A stretch of DNA of 64,000 bases from Parabacteroides sp. (GCA_017937385.1 JAGBDR010000003.1:1-64000), one strand, 5' to 3'. Positions 1 through 9,580 are shown, numbered from the stretch's first letter. The notes: generated by a model from the letters alone, not told the origin. A program made the numbers and translations.

Positions 1-91
1 CCACCGTGATACGTCCCATGACGGGTACTGTCCCGTCCTTTTTCACTACCTGACGTTTGAGGTAGTAGATAACTGAAAATGTACTCTTCAT
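1..91 (-). CDS. Tyrosine-type site-specific recombinase, N-terminal fragment (runs off the left edge)
   Basis: Reading the minus strand from an ATG at 91-89 gives 30 uninterrupted residues beginning MKSTFSVIYYLKRQ and continuing to the window edge. This opening resembles the N-terminal arm-binding region of Bacteroidales phage-type integrases, which are carried on integrative elements or used for DNA inversion. The core-binding and catalytic domains (R-H-R-Y) lie outside the window, so activity and subfamily cannot be judged. A -7 element at 113-120 would start transcription just upstream of the ATG. It faces away from cutC and may mark the end of an integrated element. Confidence 0.75.
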   Translation of the reverse strand, partial: MKSTFSVIYYLKRQVVKKDGTVPVMGRITV

Positions 92-412
92 CGTCCTTAA
101 TTTTTTTAGGTTCAAAATTAGTCGGTGAAGAATCCTTCGTCAGTACGCAAAACACGGAGGAACGGCGCAATCTTTTTCCGTAACCGGATTTGTTGCGTGA
201 GTTGTCAGTAACTCACTATATCACAATGCCTTGTTTTGCCATTCTTACCCATTTCGTCACTTATATGGTGTGGTTACGAACAAGTAACGTAGCGACGTCT
301 TGATTTGGCTTTTGCAAGGATTGTGGTGGCGTTGGAGAGAATCGGCAGCTTAAATGAAACCTCTGTAAATCAATTCTATTACTACATTCTTCCGTATTCC
401 ACTTTTTTGTAG
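92..412. other. Gene-free region between recombinase and cutC, with dyads
   Basis: No convincing reading frame is present. Two inverted repeats stand out: GTGAGTT at 197-203 pairs with AACTCAC at 210-216 around a 6-nt loop, and GTTAC at 273-277 pairs with GTAAC at 284-288. Regions upstream of recombinase genes often hold binding or attachment sites, but nothing here proves that. Confidence 0.4.
113..120 (-). promoter_or_regulatory. Promoter -7 element for the edge recombinase
   Basis: On the minus strand this reads TAATTTTG, matching the Bacteroidetes TAnnTTTG element, about 20 nt before the recombinase ATG. No clear -33 box is seen at the usual distance. Confidence 0.45.
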
Positions 413-420
413 TAACTTTG
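413..420 (+). promoter_or_regulatory. Promoter -7 element for cutC
   Basis: TAACTTTG, matching TAnnTTTG, ends 32 nt before the cutC ATG. No good -33 box is visible. Confidence 0.5.
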
Positions 421-452
421 TATGTAGAAGAAACAATAAAGGTAAAAATCGT

Positions 453-1190
453 ATGAAACCGACTCGTATTATCGAAATTTGTGCCAACTCCGCACAGAGC
501 TGCGTGGAGGCGGAAGCCGGAGGCGCTAAGCGTGTGGAACTTTGTGCCGGAATCCCGGAGGGCGGGACGACGCCCAGCTACGGGGAGATCCGGACGGCGC
601 AGGCACTCACTTCGTCGATCGATATCAATGTGATTATCCGTCCGCGTGGAGGCGACTTCCTCTATACGGAGGCAGAGGTCCGGTCAATGTTGCTGGATAT
701 CGAATTGTGCAAACAGTTGAAAGTGCACGGCGTGGTCTTTGGCTGCCTGACGAAAGAGGGGGATATCGACGTCCCGTTGATGCGCCGGCTGGTGGAGGCG
801 GCCAAGCCGTTGTCGGTCACTTGCCATCGCGCCTTTGACGTCTGCCGAGACCCCTTTGCCGCTCTGGAGCAGTTGATCGAGTTGGGTTGCGACCGTATCC
901 TGACCTCCGGCCAGCAATCCGATGCCGTGAAAGGGATTCCCCTCATTGCCGAGCTGGTGAAACGGGCGGCAGGACGCATCATCATCATGCCGGGTTGCGG
1001 GGTGCGGGAAAACAACATCGCCCGTATCGAAGCGGAAACCGGAGCGAAAGAGTTCCATACATCCGCCCGCAGCATCGTCTACAGCCGGATGGAATACCGG
1101 AACGAGCAGGTCCCGATGGGCAGCAACGTCGTCTCCTCCGAGTTCGAAACAGTCGAAACGGACCGCAGGAAGGTGGCTGCCTATCTGTAA
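453..1190 (+). CDS. cutC: CutC family protein (copper homeostasis)
   Basis: A 245-residue protein, the usual length of the CutC family (E. coli about 248), with a TIM-barrel fold. Conserved stretches are visible: VELCAGIPEGGTTPS near residues 28-42, TCHRAFDVCRDP near 123-134, and IIIMPGCGVRENN near 175-187. CutC was linked genetically to copper tolerance in E. coli, but its biochemical role is unsettled and it is probably cytoplasmic. It lies upstream of the pspC-like and uvrB genes on the same strand with a 43-bp gap, so cotranscription is possible. The start is the ATG following the -7 element. Confidence 0.92.
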   Translation: MKPTRIIEICANSAQSCVEAEAGGAKRVELCAGIPEGGTTPSYGEIRTAQALTSSIDINVIIRPRGGDFLYTEAEVRSMLLDIELCKQLKVHGVVFGCLTKEGDIDVPLMRRLVEAAKPLSVTCHRAFDVCRDPFAALEQLIELGCDRILTSGQQSDAVKGIPLIAELVKRAAGRIIIMPGCGVRENNIARIEAETGAKEFHTSARSIVYSRMEYRNEQVPMGSNVVSSEFETVETDRRKVAAYL

Positions 1191-1233
1191 AGAGAGAATC
1201 ATTTTTAGATAAACAATAAAAAATAAAGGAACA

Positions 1234-1431
1234 ATGGAAGAACCGAAAAGACTTTACCGTTCGAATAACGGAATGATTGCAGGTGTGTGTGCAGGTTTTG
1301 CTGACTATTTCGGCTGGGACCCGACATTGGTACGGATCGGATATATCTTGTTGAGCATCTTCACGATATTTTCCGGCGTAATCGCTTACCTGATCCTCTG
1401 GATCGTCATGCCTAAACAACCCATAAGATAA
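1234..1431 (+). CDS. PspC domain membrane protein
   Basis: A 65-residue protein that is essentially one PspC domain: KRLYRSNNGMIAGVCAG near residues 5-21, then a hydrophobic helix around 33-59 ending in WIVMPK. In Gammaproteobacteria PspC senses inner-membrane stress. The short stand-alone form is common in Bacteroidetes and its role is not established. It is followed after only 8 bp by uvrB, which suggests one transcript. Confidence 0.88.
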   Translation: MEEPKRLYRSNNGMIAGVCAGFADYFGWDPTLVRIGYILLSIFTIFSGVIAYLILWIVMPKQPIR

Positions 1432-1439
1432 GATAAAGA

Positions 1440-3467
1440 ATGAATTTTGAACTATCTTCCTCTTTCAGTCCGACGGGCGACCAGCCGGAAGCGATTGCGG
1501 CTTTGTCTGACGGGATTCGGAACGGGGTGCCTTTCCAGACCTTGTTGGGAGTGACGGGGTCCGGGAAAACGTTTACGATTGCCAATGTGATCCAGGAGGT
1601 GCAGCGGCCGACCTTGATCCTGAGCCATAACAAAACCCTCGCTGCCCAGTTGTACAGCGAGTTCAAGGCCTTTTTCCCGAACAATGCCGTCGAGTATTTC
1701 GTCTCTTATTACGATTACTACCAGCCGGAGGCTTACCTGCCGACGACGGACACCTATATCGAAAAGGATTTACAGATCAATGAAGAGATCGATAAACTGC
1801 GTCTGCGTGCGACCGCTTCGCTGTTGTCGGGGCGGAAGGATGTCATTGTCGTCTCGTCGGTCTCCTGCCTCTATGGTATGGCGGACCCGACTGCCTTTGC
1901 CGAGAAGGTGACCCATTTGGAGAAAGGGATGCGGATTGACCGGGACAAGCTGTTGCGCCGTTTCGTGGATGCTCTTTATGTCAATAACAAGTTGGAGTTT
2001 AACAGCGGATGTTTCCGGGTGAACGGAGATACGGTCGATATCTTTCCGGCCATCGAAACGTTTGACGGGGTGGCGTACCGCATCGAGTTCTGGGACGACG
2101 AGATTGACCGGATCTCTTCGTTCGACCCGCAGACCGGGCAGGAGATAGACGAACAGGACGAACTGAACATCTATCCGACCAACCTCTTCGTGACGACCCA
2201 GGAGCGTATCAATACGGCTATCGGGCAGATCGATGTCGATTTGGGGACACAGGTGGAGTTCCTGCGGGAGATCGGCAAGCCTTATGAGGCGAAACGGTTG
2301 TACGAGCGGGTCACGTTCGACTTGGAGATGATACGCGAATTGGGGCATTGCTCCGGTATCGAGAACTATTCCCGCTATTTCGACGGCCGTCAGGCGGGGG
2401 AACGGCCTTTCTGTTTACTCGATTATTTCCCGAAAGACTTCCTGTTGGTGGTCGACGAGAGCCACGTGACGATCCCGCAGATACGGGCGATGTACGGAGG
2501 CGATTATTCCCGCAAGAAGAACCTGGTGGACTACGGCTTCCGGCTTCCGGCGGCAATGGACAACCGCCCGCTGACGTTCGATGAGTTCGAGTCGCTGACC
2601 CCGCTGGCGATCTACGTGAGCGCGACGCCTGCCGACTACGAGTTAGTGAAGAGCGAGGGGATCGTGGTGGACCAGGTGATCCGTCCGACCGGCTTGCTCG
2701 ACCCGGTGATCGAGGTGCGTCCGACGCTGAACCAGATCGACGACCTGATGGAGGAGATCACACAACGCGCCGCTGTGGACGAACGGGTGCTGGTGACGAC
2801 CTTGACGAAGCGCATGGCGGAGGAATTGACCACCTACCTGACGCGCATGGGCGTCCGTTGCAACTATATCCATAGCGATGTCGACACGCTGGAGCGCATC
2901 CAGATCATGGACGATCTGCGGAAAGGCCTGTTCGACGTGCTGATCGGCGTCAACCTGTTGCGTGAGGGGTTGGACTTGCCGGAAGTCTCTTTGGTCGCTA
3001 TCCTGGATGCCGATAAGGAGGGATTCCTGCGTTCGCATCGTTCGCTGACGCAGACGGCTGGACGTGCTGCCCGGAACGTGAACGGAAAGGTGATCTTCTA
3101 TGCCGACAAGATAACGGACAGTATGCGCCTGACGATGGACGAAACGGCCCGCCGGCGGGAGAAACAGCTCGCTTATAACGAGAAACATGGCATCACGCCT
3201 AAACAGGTCATCAAGAACAGCGTTTCCTTGGTGGCTGAAAAGCAACAGCCGGTTGCTGCTGAACCCTATGCCTATGTGGAACCGGAACCCAGTTTGGTGG
3301 CAGATCCGGTCGTCCGATATATGAGCCGCCAGCAGCTTGAAAAGGCGATCGAACGGACGAAGAAACAGATGATGGAGGCAGCCAAGAAGCTGGACTTTAT
3401 CGAGGCTGCGCAGTTCCGTGACGAGCTGGTGAAGCTGGAAACGATGTTGGAAACGAAAAAAGATTGA
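1440..3467 (+). CDS. uvrB: Excinuclease ABC subunit B
   Basis: The damage-verification helicase of nucleotide excision repair, 675 residues and full length. Walker A GVTGSGKT is at residues 37-44. The beta-hairpin region with YYDYYQPEAYLP follows, VVDESHVTIPQ carries the DEAD-type motif, and QTAGRAARN is motif VI. A UVR domain that contacts UvrC/UvrA occupies about 635-670. It works with UvrA and UvrC, which are not in this window. Its TGA is followed closely by the DUF1460 gene. Confidence 0.98.
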   Translation: MNFELSSSFSPTGDQPEAIAALSDGIRNGVPFQTLLGVTGSGKTFTIANVIQEVQRPTLILSHNKTLAAQLYSEFKAFFPNNAVEYFVSYYDYYQPEAYLPTTDTYIEKDLQINEEIDKLRLRATASLLSGRKDVIVVSSVSCLYGMADPTAFAEKVTHLEKGMRIDRDKLLRRFVDALYVNNKLEFNSGCFRVNGDTVDIFPAIETFDGVAYRIEFWDDEIDRISSFDPQTGQEIDEQDELNIYPTNLFVTTQERINTAIGQIDVDLGTQVEFLREIGKPYEAKRLYERVTFDLEMIRELGHCSGIENYSRYFDGRQAGERPFCLLDYFPKDFLLVVDESHVTIPQIRAMYGGDYSRKKNLVDYGFRLPAAMDNRPLTFDEFESLTPLAIYVSATPADYELVKSEGIVVDQVIRPTGLLDPVIEVRPTLNQIDDLMEEITQRAAVDERVLVTTLTKRMAEELTTYLTRMGVRCNYIHSDVDTLERIQIMDDLRKGLFDVLIGVNLLREGLDLPEVSLVAILDADKEGFLRSHRSLTQTAGRAARNVNGKVIFYADKITDSMRLTMDETARRREKQLAYNEKHGITPKQVIKNSVSLVAEKQQPVAAEPYAYVEPEPSLVADPVVRYMSRQQLEKAIERTKKQMMEAAKKLDFIEAAQFRDELVKLETMLETKKD

Positions 3468-3481
3468 AATCGGACCGAGTG

Positions 3482-4312
3482 ATGAGACAGACCCTATTCT
3501 ATTGGTTCCTTTTGGTCGCCTTTTCCCTCTCCGGGAAGGCGCAGGAGGACCGTGGCATTTACGGACGCTATTGTGCGGCCATGAAAGAGAAAGCCGCTTT
3601 GCCGACAGGTGACCTGATGGTGGAAACCGCCCGTTTCTTCCTGGGCACTCCATACGTGGCGGGTACTTTGGAGGAGGAACCCGAAAGGTTAGTCGTGAAC
3701 CTGCGCGGCCTGGATTGCATGACGCTGGTCGAGAATACGCTTGTCTTGGCGTGGTCGGTCAAGCATCGTCCGGAGTATGACGGTTTTGCCGCTGCCTTGC
3801 AGGAGATGCGCTACCGGGATGCCGGCAACGGGGCGCTCGACTATACGGACCGCCTTCATTACACGACCGACTGGCTGTATGAGAACGAGAAGCGGGGATA
3901 TCTGAAAGATGTCACGAAAGAGATCGGGGGCGAGTCGCTTGTACTCGACCTCTCCTTTATGTCCACGCACCCCGATAGCTACAAACAGTTGAAAGGTCAT
4001 CCGGAGCGTATCGCGTTCATGGCGGCGAAAGAAAAGGAAATCAGTGCCCGTCCGCACTATTATATCCCGCAGGATGAAATCGAGGCGCATGCCGGCCGGA
4101 TCCGGAACGGCGATATCGTCTGTTTTGTCACGACGGTGAAAGGGTTGGATGTCTCGCACGTCGGCATTGTCTGCCGGAAAGGGGAAACGCTGACGTTTAT
4201 CCATGCCTCGACTGCCAAGAAGCGCGTGATCGTGAACGAAGAGCCCTTGCAGGCGTATGTGCAGGCGATCAAGCGCAACAGTGGCATTCTGATTGTCCGT
4301 CCGCAGTTCTGA
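3482..4312 (+). CDS. DUF1460 family N-acetylmuramoyl-L-alanine amidase-like protein
   Basis: The protein is about 276 residues with a signal peptide (MRQTLFYWFLLVAF through the GKA|Q cleavage-like site). This family is related to NlpC/P60 cysteine hydrolases and cleaves peptidoglycan stem peptides. Candidate catalytic residues are Cys79 in GLDCMTLVENT and His226 in VSHVGIVC. I chose the ATG at 3482 over a TTG at 3464 that overlaps the uvrB stop, because it places the signal peptide directly at the N-terminus. It probably acts in the periplasm on cell-wall fragments. It converges on the DUF5686 gene with a 1-bp gap. Confidence 0.85.
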   Translation: MRQTLFYWFLLVAFSLSGKAQEDRGIYGRYCAAMKEKAALPTGDLMVETARFFLGTPYVAGTLEEEPERLVVNLRGLDCMTLVENTLVLAWSVKHRPEYDGFAAALQEMRYRDAGNGALDYTDRLHYTTDWLYENEKRGYLKDVTKEIGGESLVLDLSFMSTHPDSYKQLKGHPERIAFMAAKEKEISARPHYYIPQDEIEAHAGRIRNGDIVCFVTTVKGLDVSHVGIVCRKGETLTFIHASTAKKRVIVNEEPLQAYVQAIKRNSGILIVRPQF

Positions 4313-4313
4313 C

Positions 4314-6488
4314 CTATTGGAAGAGTTCGAACGCGAATTTGAACCCGATTCCCTCGTATTTCAGTTTGTCGAACCCGACGAAAGCGGCGACGTTGAAGAT
4401 GTGATTGCCGAAACCGTATCCGATTTCCGTGTAGCTGGGTTTGACCGGCATCCAGAGCTGGCTGAGGTAAAAACGTTCGGAGATGATATGCTTGGTCGCC
4501 TCCGGCTTGAAGAGCTGGAAAAGCATGAACGGGCTTTCATACATGACGTGCGCCTGGACGTATTTGTCGGATGCGTTGAACCATTCGTGCCTGAGCTGGT
4601 GGAAAACCCCTCCGAAGTCGTCCCCGCCCCATGATTCGGGAAAGTTATGCCGGGTGAAATACCGGTAGTCGGCGAAGTAGGTGGATTTCTGCGCCGTATA
4701 AAGCCCTCCGCTGACGTGATAGTTGAACCGGCGGGAAAGTCCTAAGTAGATGCTCTGGTGGATGTCGGCTTCCACACGCCCGTAGTTGCCGCTACTTTTC
4801 CATACGCCCGGAATGGCCCGCCCGAACTCGATGGAGAGGGTCGGATAGTAGGAGTAGAGGTATTCCTTGCGGTAGCCGTCCATCCAGTAATATTGCCTGG
4901 GTGTATAGGAGAAGCCGATCGTGGGGATGAAGTTGTGATAGTTCTCGTTGATGATCTCCGTGACGTTCTCTCCCGGGGCGATCGCGCTTTTCCGGGCAGG
5001 GATGCGGCGGTGGTAGGAGATCCCGGTTGTCAGTTGGAAGCCGTTGAACAGTTCGATCTGGTTCTTGAGCTCGATATAATAGTGCTTGAAGTATTGCAGG
5101 TCCAGGTTCCCGAAGTTGAAAGCGGAGTCTTTCAGTTGTTCGTTGATTTCGTTCATGATCTTGGAGGAATATCCCTGGTTGGTGTTTCCGAGGTTGAGGC
5201 TCAGGGCACCTTGTTTCTCCGGAAGATACTCCCAGTCTCCCCCGAACTTGAAGAACAGCTCTTTCCGTTTGAACACGAACCCGATCTCCGGCCGGAAACG
5301 CAACTGGCGGTCTTTCTTGAAAGTCTTGCTGAAACGGATTTGCTGCCTGTAAGTGATGCCGTCCCGTCCGGAATAGCCCAACTGGAACGGGTTCAGGAGG
5401 CCGGAGTATTTCAGACGGGTGGTTTTGTAATCCAGGCTGATGGTGTTGGTCAGGCGTTCCGTTATCTTCAGGTATTTCCGGATGTGGCTCGTGTCGGAGG
5501 CATAAGGGGCCTTGAGAGTCGTCTGTCCGTATTTCTTCTCCTCTTCAGCGGTCAGCGGGATGTCCCGTTTGCTTCTCCAGTAACTACTGTCGCTGACGAT
5601 CGGGATCGTATCGGACGATAGCTGGTAATAGCCGGTCAGGTCGAGGGGACGATCTCTTTGGTCCTCCAGGTCTTCTTCTACCCATTCGACGGTTTCGTAT
5701 TTGAAAGAGGTGTGGTAGGAGCTGGCGATGGCATTCCCTAACACGTGGTAGCGGAGAAAGAGGTCTGCCTTTTGCGGCAGGATGAAATGGCGGTAATCCC
5801 GTCCGAATGTCATGACTAAGTTGAACTCGGCAAAGGAGAAACGCCCGTTTACGTCGATCTTGTCGATGTGCCAGTCTTGGTCGGTGACGTACAGGTCGCC
5901 GCAGATGAGTTTCTGGCTCCAGAGTTTGGGCATGAAACGGATCTGGTAGATTTTCCGGTCGCCCTCCGTTTCGGTGCGTTCCAAATTGAAGGTATAGTAT
6001 TTGAATGCTTCCCCGGCTACCGGCATGATGATTCCCTCGTTGTAGATGGTCGGCGAATAGACGTTCAGGTTCAGGAAGGTCAGGACCTCCTGCTGCTTGA
6101 TGTTGTTGGGGATGCTGTTCCCGTTTATCGCCTCGAAGCCGTGCCGGTAGTTGTTCGGAGCGTTGAACTCGGAATGGCTGACCATCTCGAAGATCATATC
6201 CTTGTTCCTTCGGTCTACCGGGAAAAGGTGGTGGGCGAAACGCATCAGGAAGTTCTGCCGGAGGATTTCCGTCTTGCCTTTGATATAGATTTCGGCCTCG
6301 TAGCGGGAAACGACCTTTTTATAGGTGTCGGCCCGTCCGATGACTTTCTTCATGATGGAATCCCCTTGCTGGGAAGAGTGCGTTTTAGGACCCGACAAAG
6401 GCCGATTTCCATAACGACCGTCCGGGGCAGCTAAGGCATTTCCTGCGACAAAAAGCAGAATGATGATATGGAAATACTTTTTTAACAA
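4314..6488 (-). CDS. DUF5686 family outer-membrane protein
   Basis: A 724-residue exported protein: signal peptide at residues 1-20 (ending NALA), an N-terminal soluble region to about 320, and a C-terminal half rich in alternating aromatic strands ending in FELFQ, as in an outer-membrane beta-barrel. DUF5686 proteins are Bacteroidetes-specific and often carry a carboxypeptidase-regulatory-like N-terminal domain, which I do not see here, so this is the shorter form. No substrate is known. It is divergent from the Crp/Fnr gene and has its own -7 element. Confidence 0.82.
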   Translation of the reverse strand: MLKKYFHIIILLFVAGNALAAPDGRYGNRPLSGPKTHSSQQGDSIMKKVIGRADTYKKVVSRYEAEIYIKGKTEILRQNFLMRFAHHLFPVDRRNKDMIFEMVSHSEFNAPNNYRHGFEAINGNSIPNNIKQQEVLTFLNLNVYSPTIYNEGIIMPVAGEAFKYYTFNLERTETEGDRKIYQIRFMPKLWSQKLICGDLYVTDQDWHIDKIDVNGRFSFAEFNLVMTFGRDYRHFILPQKADLFLRYHVLGNAIASSYHTSFKYETVEWVEEDLEDQRDRPLDLTGYYQLSSDTIPIVSDSSYWRSKRDIPLTAEEEKKYGQTTLKAPYASDTSHIRKYLKITERLTNTISLDYKTTRLKYSGLLNPFQLGYSGRDGITYRQQIRFSKTFKKDRQLRFRPEIGFVFKRKELFFKFGGDWEYLPEKQGALSLNLGNTNQGYSSKIMNEINEQLKDSAFNFGNLDLQYFKHYYIELKNQIELFNGFQLTTGISYHRRIPARKSAIAPGENVTEIINENYHNFIPTIGFSYTPRQYYWMDGYRKEYLYSYYPTLSIEFGRAIPGVWKSSGNYGRVEADIHQSIYLGLSRRFNYHVSGGLYTAQKSTYFADYRYFTRHNFPESWGGDDFGGVFHQLRHEWFNASDKYVQAHVMYESPFMLFQLFKPEATKHIISERFYLSQLWMPVKPSYTEIGYGFGNHIFNVAAFVGFDKLKYEGIGFKFAFELFQ

Positions 6489-6507
6489 ATTGTCGTTTCT
6501 TTCTGGG

Positions 6508-6515
6508 CAAACGTA
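6508..6515 (-). promoter_or_regulatory. Promoter -7 element for the DUF5686 gene
   Basis: Minus-strand TACGTTTG, matching TAnnTTTG, 19 nt upstream of the ATG. Confidence 0.45.
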
Positions 6516-6555
6516 CTGAATAAAATCGAATTTTTATTCATTTATCGTATTAAAG

Positions 6556-6589
6556 TTGTGCGGCTTTTGAAAGAAAAGCCGTACATTTG
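6556..6589 (+). promoter_or_regulatory. Crp/Fnr gene promoter with a dyad filling the spacer
   Basis: TTGTG at 6556-6560 and TACATTTG at 6582-6589 are separated by 21 bp. The spacer is an exact inverted repeat, CGGCTTTT (6561-6568) and AAAAGCCG (6574-6581), around GAAAG. A regulator bound there would block RNA polymerase, so it could be an autoregulatory operator. Alternatively it is a chance hairpin. Confidence 0.6.
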
Positions 6590-6617
6590 TGCTTCATAAG
6601 TATGTTATATAGCAGTC

Positions 6618-7319
6618 GTGGTTAAACAACAAAGAGAAGAGGTCGATCTGTCGGCTAGTTTGGCAGAGGTGTGGAGAGTCCTGACCGAAAAGGAACGGGA
6701 TGTGCTTCGTCATCGTTCGACGATCCAGCATTTCAAGCGTAATGAGTTGATTTATTGCGAAGGTGACGATCCGAGAGAGATGATGTGTCTGTTAAAAGGC
6801 AAGGTGAAAATCTTTAAGGATGGTGTTGGCGGACGGAGCCAGATCATCCGGATGATCAAACCGATACAATACTTTGGCTACCGGGCCAATTTTGCTCAGG
6901 AAAAATATCAGACAAATGCTTCTGCGTTTGAAGCGTCTACGGTGTGCATGATTCCCATGACGGTTGTCCGGAATCTGTTGGTGAGCAATTCTAATCTTGC
7001 CATGTTCTTTATCCGCCAGCTCTCTATTGACTTGGGAGTTGCTGACGAACGTACGGTCAACCTTACCCAGAAGCATATCCGGGGGCGCTTGGCCGAATCT
7101 TTGTTATTCCTGAAGGATAGTTACGGCCTGGAGGAAGATGGGGCGACCTTGAGTATTTATCTTTCCCGTGAAGACTTGGCTAATCTTTCGAATATGACGA
7201 CATCCAATGCCATCCGTACCTTGTCCACATTTGTTGCCGAGCGTATCATCGCAATCGACGGTCGCAAGATCAAGCTGATTGACGAGGATAGGCTGAGGAA
7301 GATAAGCAAGATGGGGTAA
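6618..7319 (+). CDS. Crp/Fnr family transcriptional regulator
   Basis: A 233-residue protein with an N-terminal cyclic-nucleotide-binding-type beta-roll (about residues 15-140, including IYCEGDDPREMMCLL) and a C-terminal helix-turn-helix around 170-225 (LSREDLANLSNMTTSNA). The start is GTG, and an in-frame TAA at 6597-6599 rules out a longer ORF. The ligand is unknown: there is no Fnr-like N-terminal Cys cluster, so oxygen sensing by an Fe-S cluster is unlikely. The dyad inside its own promoter suggests autoregulation. Confidence 0.9.
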   Translation: MVKQQREEVDLSASLAEVWRVLTEKERDVLRHRSTIQHFKRNELIYCEGDDPREMMCLLKGKVKIFKDGVGGRSQIIRMIKPIQYFGYRANFAQEKYQTNASAFEASTVCMIPMTVVRNLLVSNSNLAMFFIRQLSIDLGVADERTVNLTQKHIRGRLAESLLFLKDSYGLEEDGATLSIYLSREDLANLSNMTTSNAIRTLSTFVAERIIAIDGRKIKLIDEDRLRKISKMG

Positions 7320-7323
7320 GTTT

Positions 7324-7406
7324 AATTGACAATTGACAATGGACAATTGACAATTAAAATACTCATCCCAAATTGTCCATTGTCCATTGTCCATTGTCCA
7401 TTGTCA
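7324..7406. repeat. Intergenic repeat family A, copy 1 (TTGACAATGGACAA units)
   Basis: Two arms of short tandem units lie between convergent genes. The left arm at 7324-7355 has AATTGACAATTGACAATGG-type units, and the right arm at 7370-7406 has TTGTCCA repeated. The arms are imperfect reverse complements, so RNA from either strand could fold. The right arm is read as the last codons of miaA. Related copies are near 32.4, 33.6, 33.8 and 47.5 kb. Confidence 0.8.
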
Positions 7407-8313
7407 AGAGTTTTTTGGTTTTCTCGATCTTTTCTTCTGTCGGCAGTGTCGCATCGATCCAGTGGATGATGCATCCCCGGCGTTCCATGCCTCGGAACCA
7501 GGTCATTTGCCGTTTGGCAAACTGGTGTATGGCAATCTCCAGTTTGGAAACCATCTCTTCATAAGACAGTTCACCGATGATATAGAGGGTAAGATATTTA
7601 TATTCCAGCCCGTAGTAGATCAGGTCTTCCGGCTTGACTCCTGAATCGATGATCTTCCGCACTTCGTCGACCATTCCCTCTTCCAAGCGGGTATGTAGGC
7701 GGCGCGATATCTTTTCGCGGCGTAACTCCCGGTCTATGTCGAGGCCGATGATCAGACTGTTGATCGGGGCATATTCATTGGCATCCGGTGCTTCGTTCTT
7801 GTAATATTCTTCGATTTCGATGGCCCGGATGGCTCGTTGGGCGGTGTCTACGTCGGTCTTGTTGTGCAGGACCTTGTAACCGGCCAGTATCTGTTCCAAT
7901 TCGGGTAGCGATTTCTCTTTCAAGGATTCACGCAGTCCGGGGTTCTGGGGGACATCCAAGAGTTTGTAGCCTTTCAGCACGGCTTCTATGTACATACCTG
8001 TCCCGCCACATAGGACCGGCAGTTTCCCTTTGGACCGGATGGTGTCGTATGCCCGGAAGAAATCATGTTGGTATTCGAATACGTTGTATTTATATCCCGG
8101 ATCGCAGATGTCGATCAGGTGGTAAGGAACCGCTTTCCCGTCGACGGTATAGTCGGCCAGGTCCTTTCCGGTCCCGATATCCATCGAACGGTAGATTTGT
8201 CTGGAATCGGCACTGATGATCTCCGTGTCCAGCCGGGCGGCGAGTGCAGCGGCAAATGTCGTTTTGCCGGATGCGGTCGGCCCTAAAACAGTGATAAGTT
8301 GATAGGCTTCCAT
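7363..8313 (-). CDS. miaA: tRNA dimethylallyltransferase
   Basis: MiaA adds an isopentenyl group to A37 of tRNAs that read UNN codons. The 316-residue protein has the P-loop GPTASGKT at residues 11-18, followed by ADSRQIYR and CGGTGMYIEAVLKGY. The start is the ATG at 8313, since an upstream extension to 8367 lacks family similarity. The C-terminus is odd: after KTKKLL it reads TMDNGQWTMDNLG, encoded by the family A repeat, so the natural stop seems to have been lost or replaced. The -7 element is only 8 nt upstream, implying a nearly leaderless mRNA. Confidence 0.95.
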   Translation of the reverse strand: MEAYQLITVLGPTASGKTTFAAALAARLDTEIISADSRQIYRSMDIGTGKDLADYTVDGKAVPYHLIDICDPGYKYNVFEYQHDFFRAYDTIRSKGKLPVLCGGTGMYIEAVLKGYKLLDVPQNPGLRESLKEKSLPELEQILAGYKVLHNKTDVDTAQRAIRAIEIEEYYKNEAPDANEYAPINSLIIGLDIDRELRREKISRRLHTRLEEGMVDEVRKIIDSGVKPEDLIYYGLEYKYLTLYIIGELSYEEMVSKLEIAIHQFAKRQMTWFRGMERRGCIIHWIDATLPTEEKIEKTKKLLTMDNGQWTMDNLG

Positions 8314-8321
8314 AGTGGATG

Positions 8322-8329
8322 CAAAGATA
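8322..8329 (-). promoter_or_regulatory. Promoter -7 element for miaA
   Basis: Minus-strand TATCTTTG lies only 8 nt before the ATG, so the leader would be just a few bases. It sits next to the gapA terminator. Confidence 0.45.
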
Positions 8330-8332
8330 GAC

Positions 8333-8364
8333 AAAAAAAGCCGCACCCCGAAGGATGCGGCTTT
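8333..8364 (-). terminator. Rho-independent terminator of gapA
   Basis: On the minus strand AAAGCCGCA pairs with TGCGGCTTT (8356-8364 with 8337-8345) around a 10-nt loop, followed by a T run. It lies 22 bp beyond the gapA stop. Confidence 0.9.
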
Positions 8365-8386
8365 CAAACTATGTAATCTGGATGGA

Positions 8387-9418
<1,032 letters not shown>

Positions 9419-9501
9419 TTATTAAAAATATTACTTATCTCCAATTTAACTGAAACAGCGGCCCGGAAAACACATCCGTTACACCCTGTTTTTAACGACT
9501 G

Positions 9502-9509
9502 CAAATTTA
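9502..9509 (-). promoter_or_regulatory. Promoter -7 element for gapA
   Basis: Minus-strand TAAATTTG, matching TAnnTTTG, gives a leader of roughly 95-100 nt before the gapA ATG. Confidence 0.5.
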
Positions 9510-9580
9510 GTCATTTTTTTTATTGTACGGGATTTAGAACAAGAAAAATATGTCCTCTAACATAAATTAATTGTTGAAGC

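Noticed and set aside
2643-3653. 336-codon minus-strand frame opposite uvrB
   Set aside because: Shadow of uvrB, with no domain resemblance.
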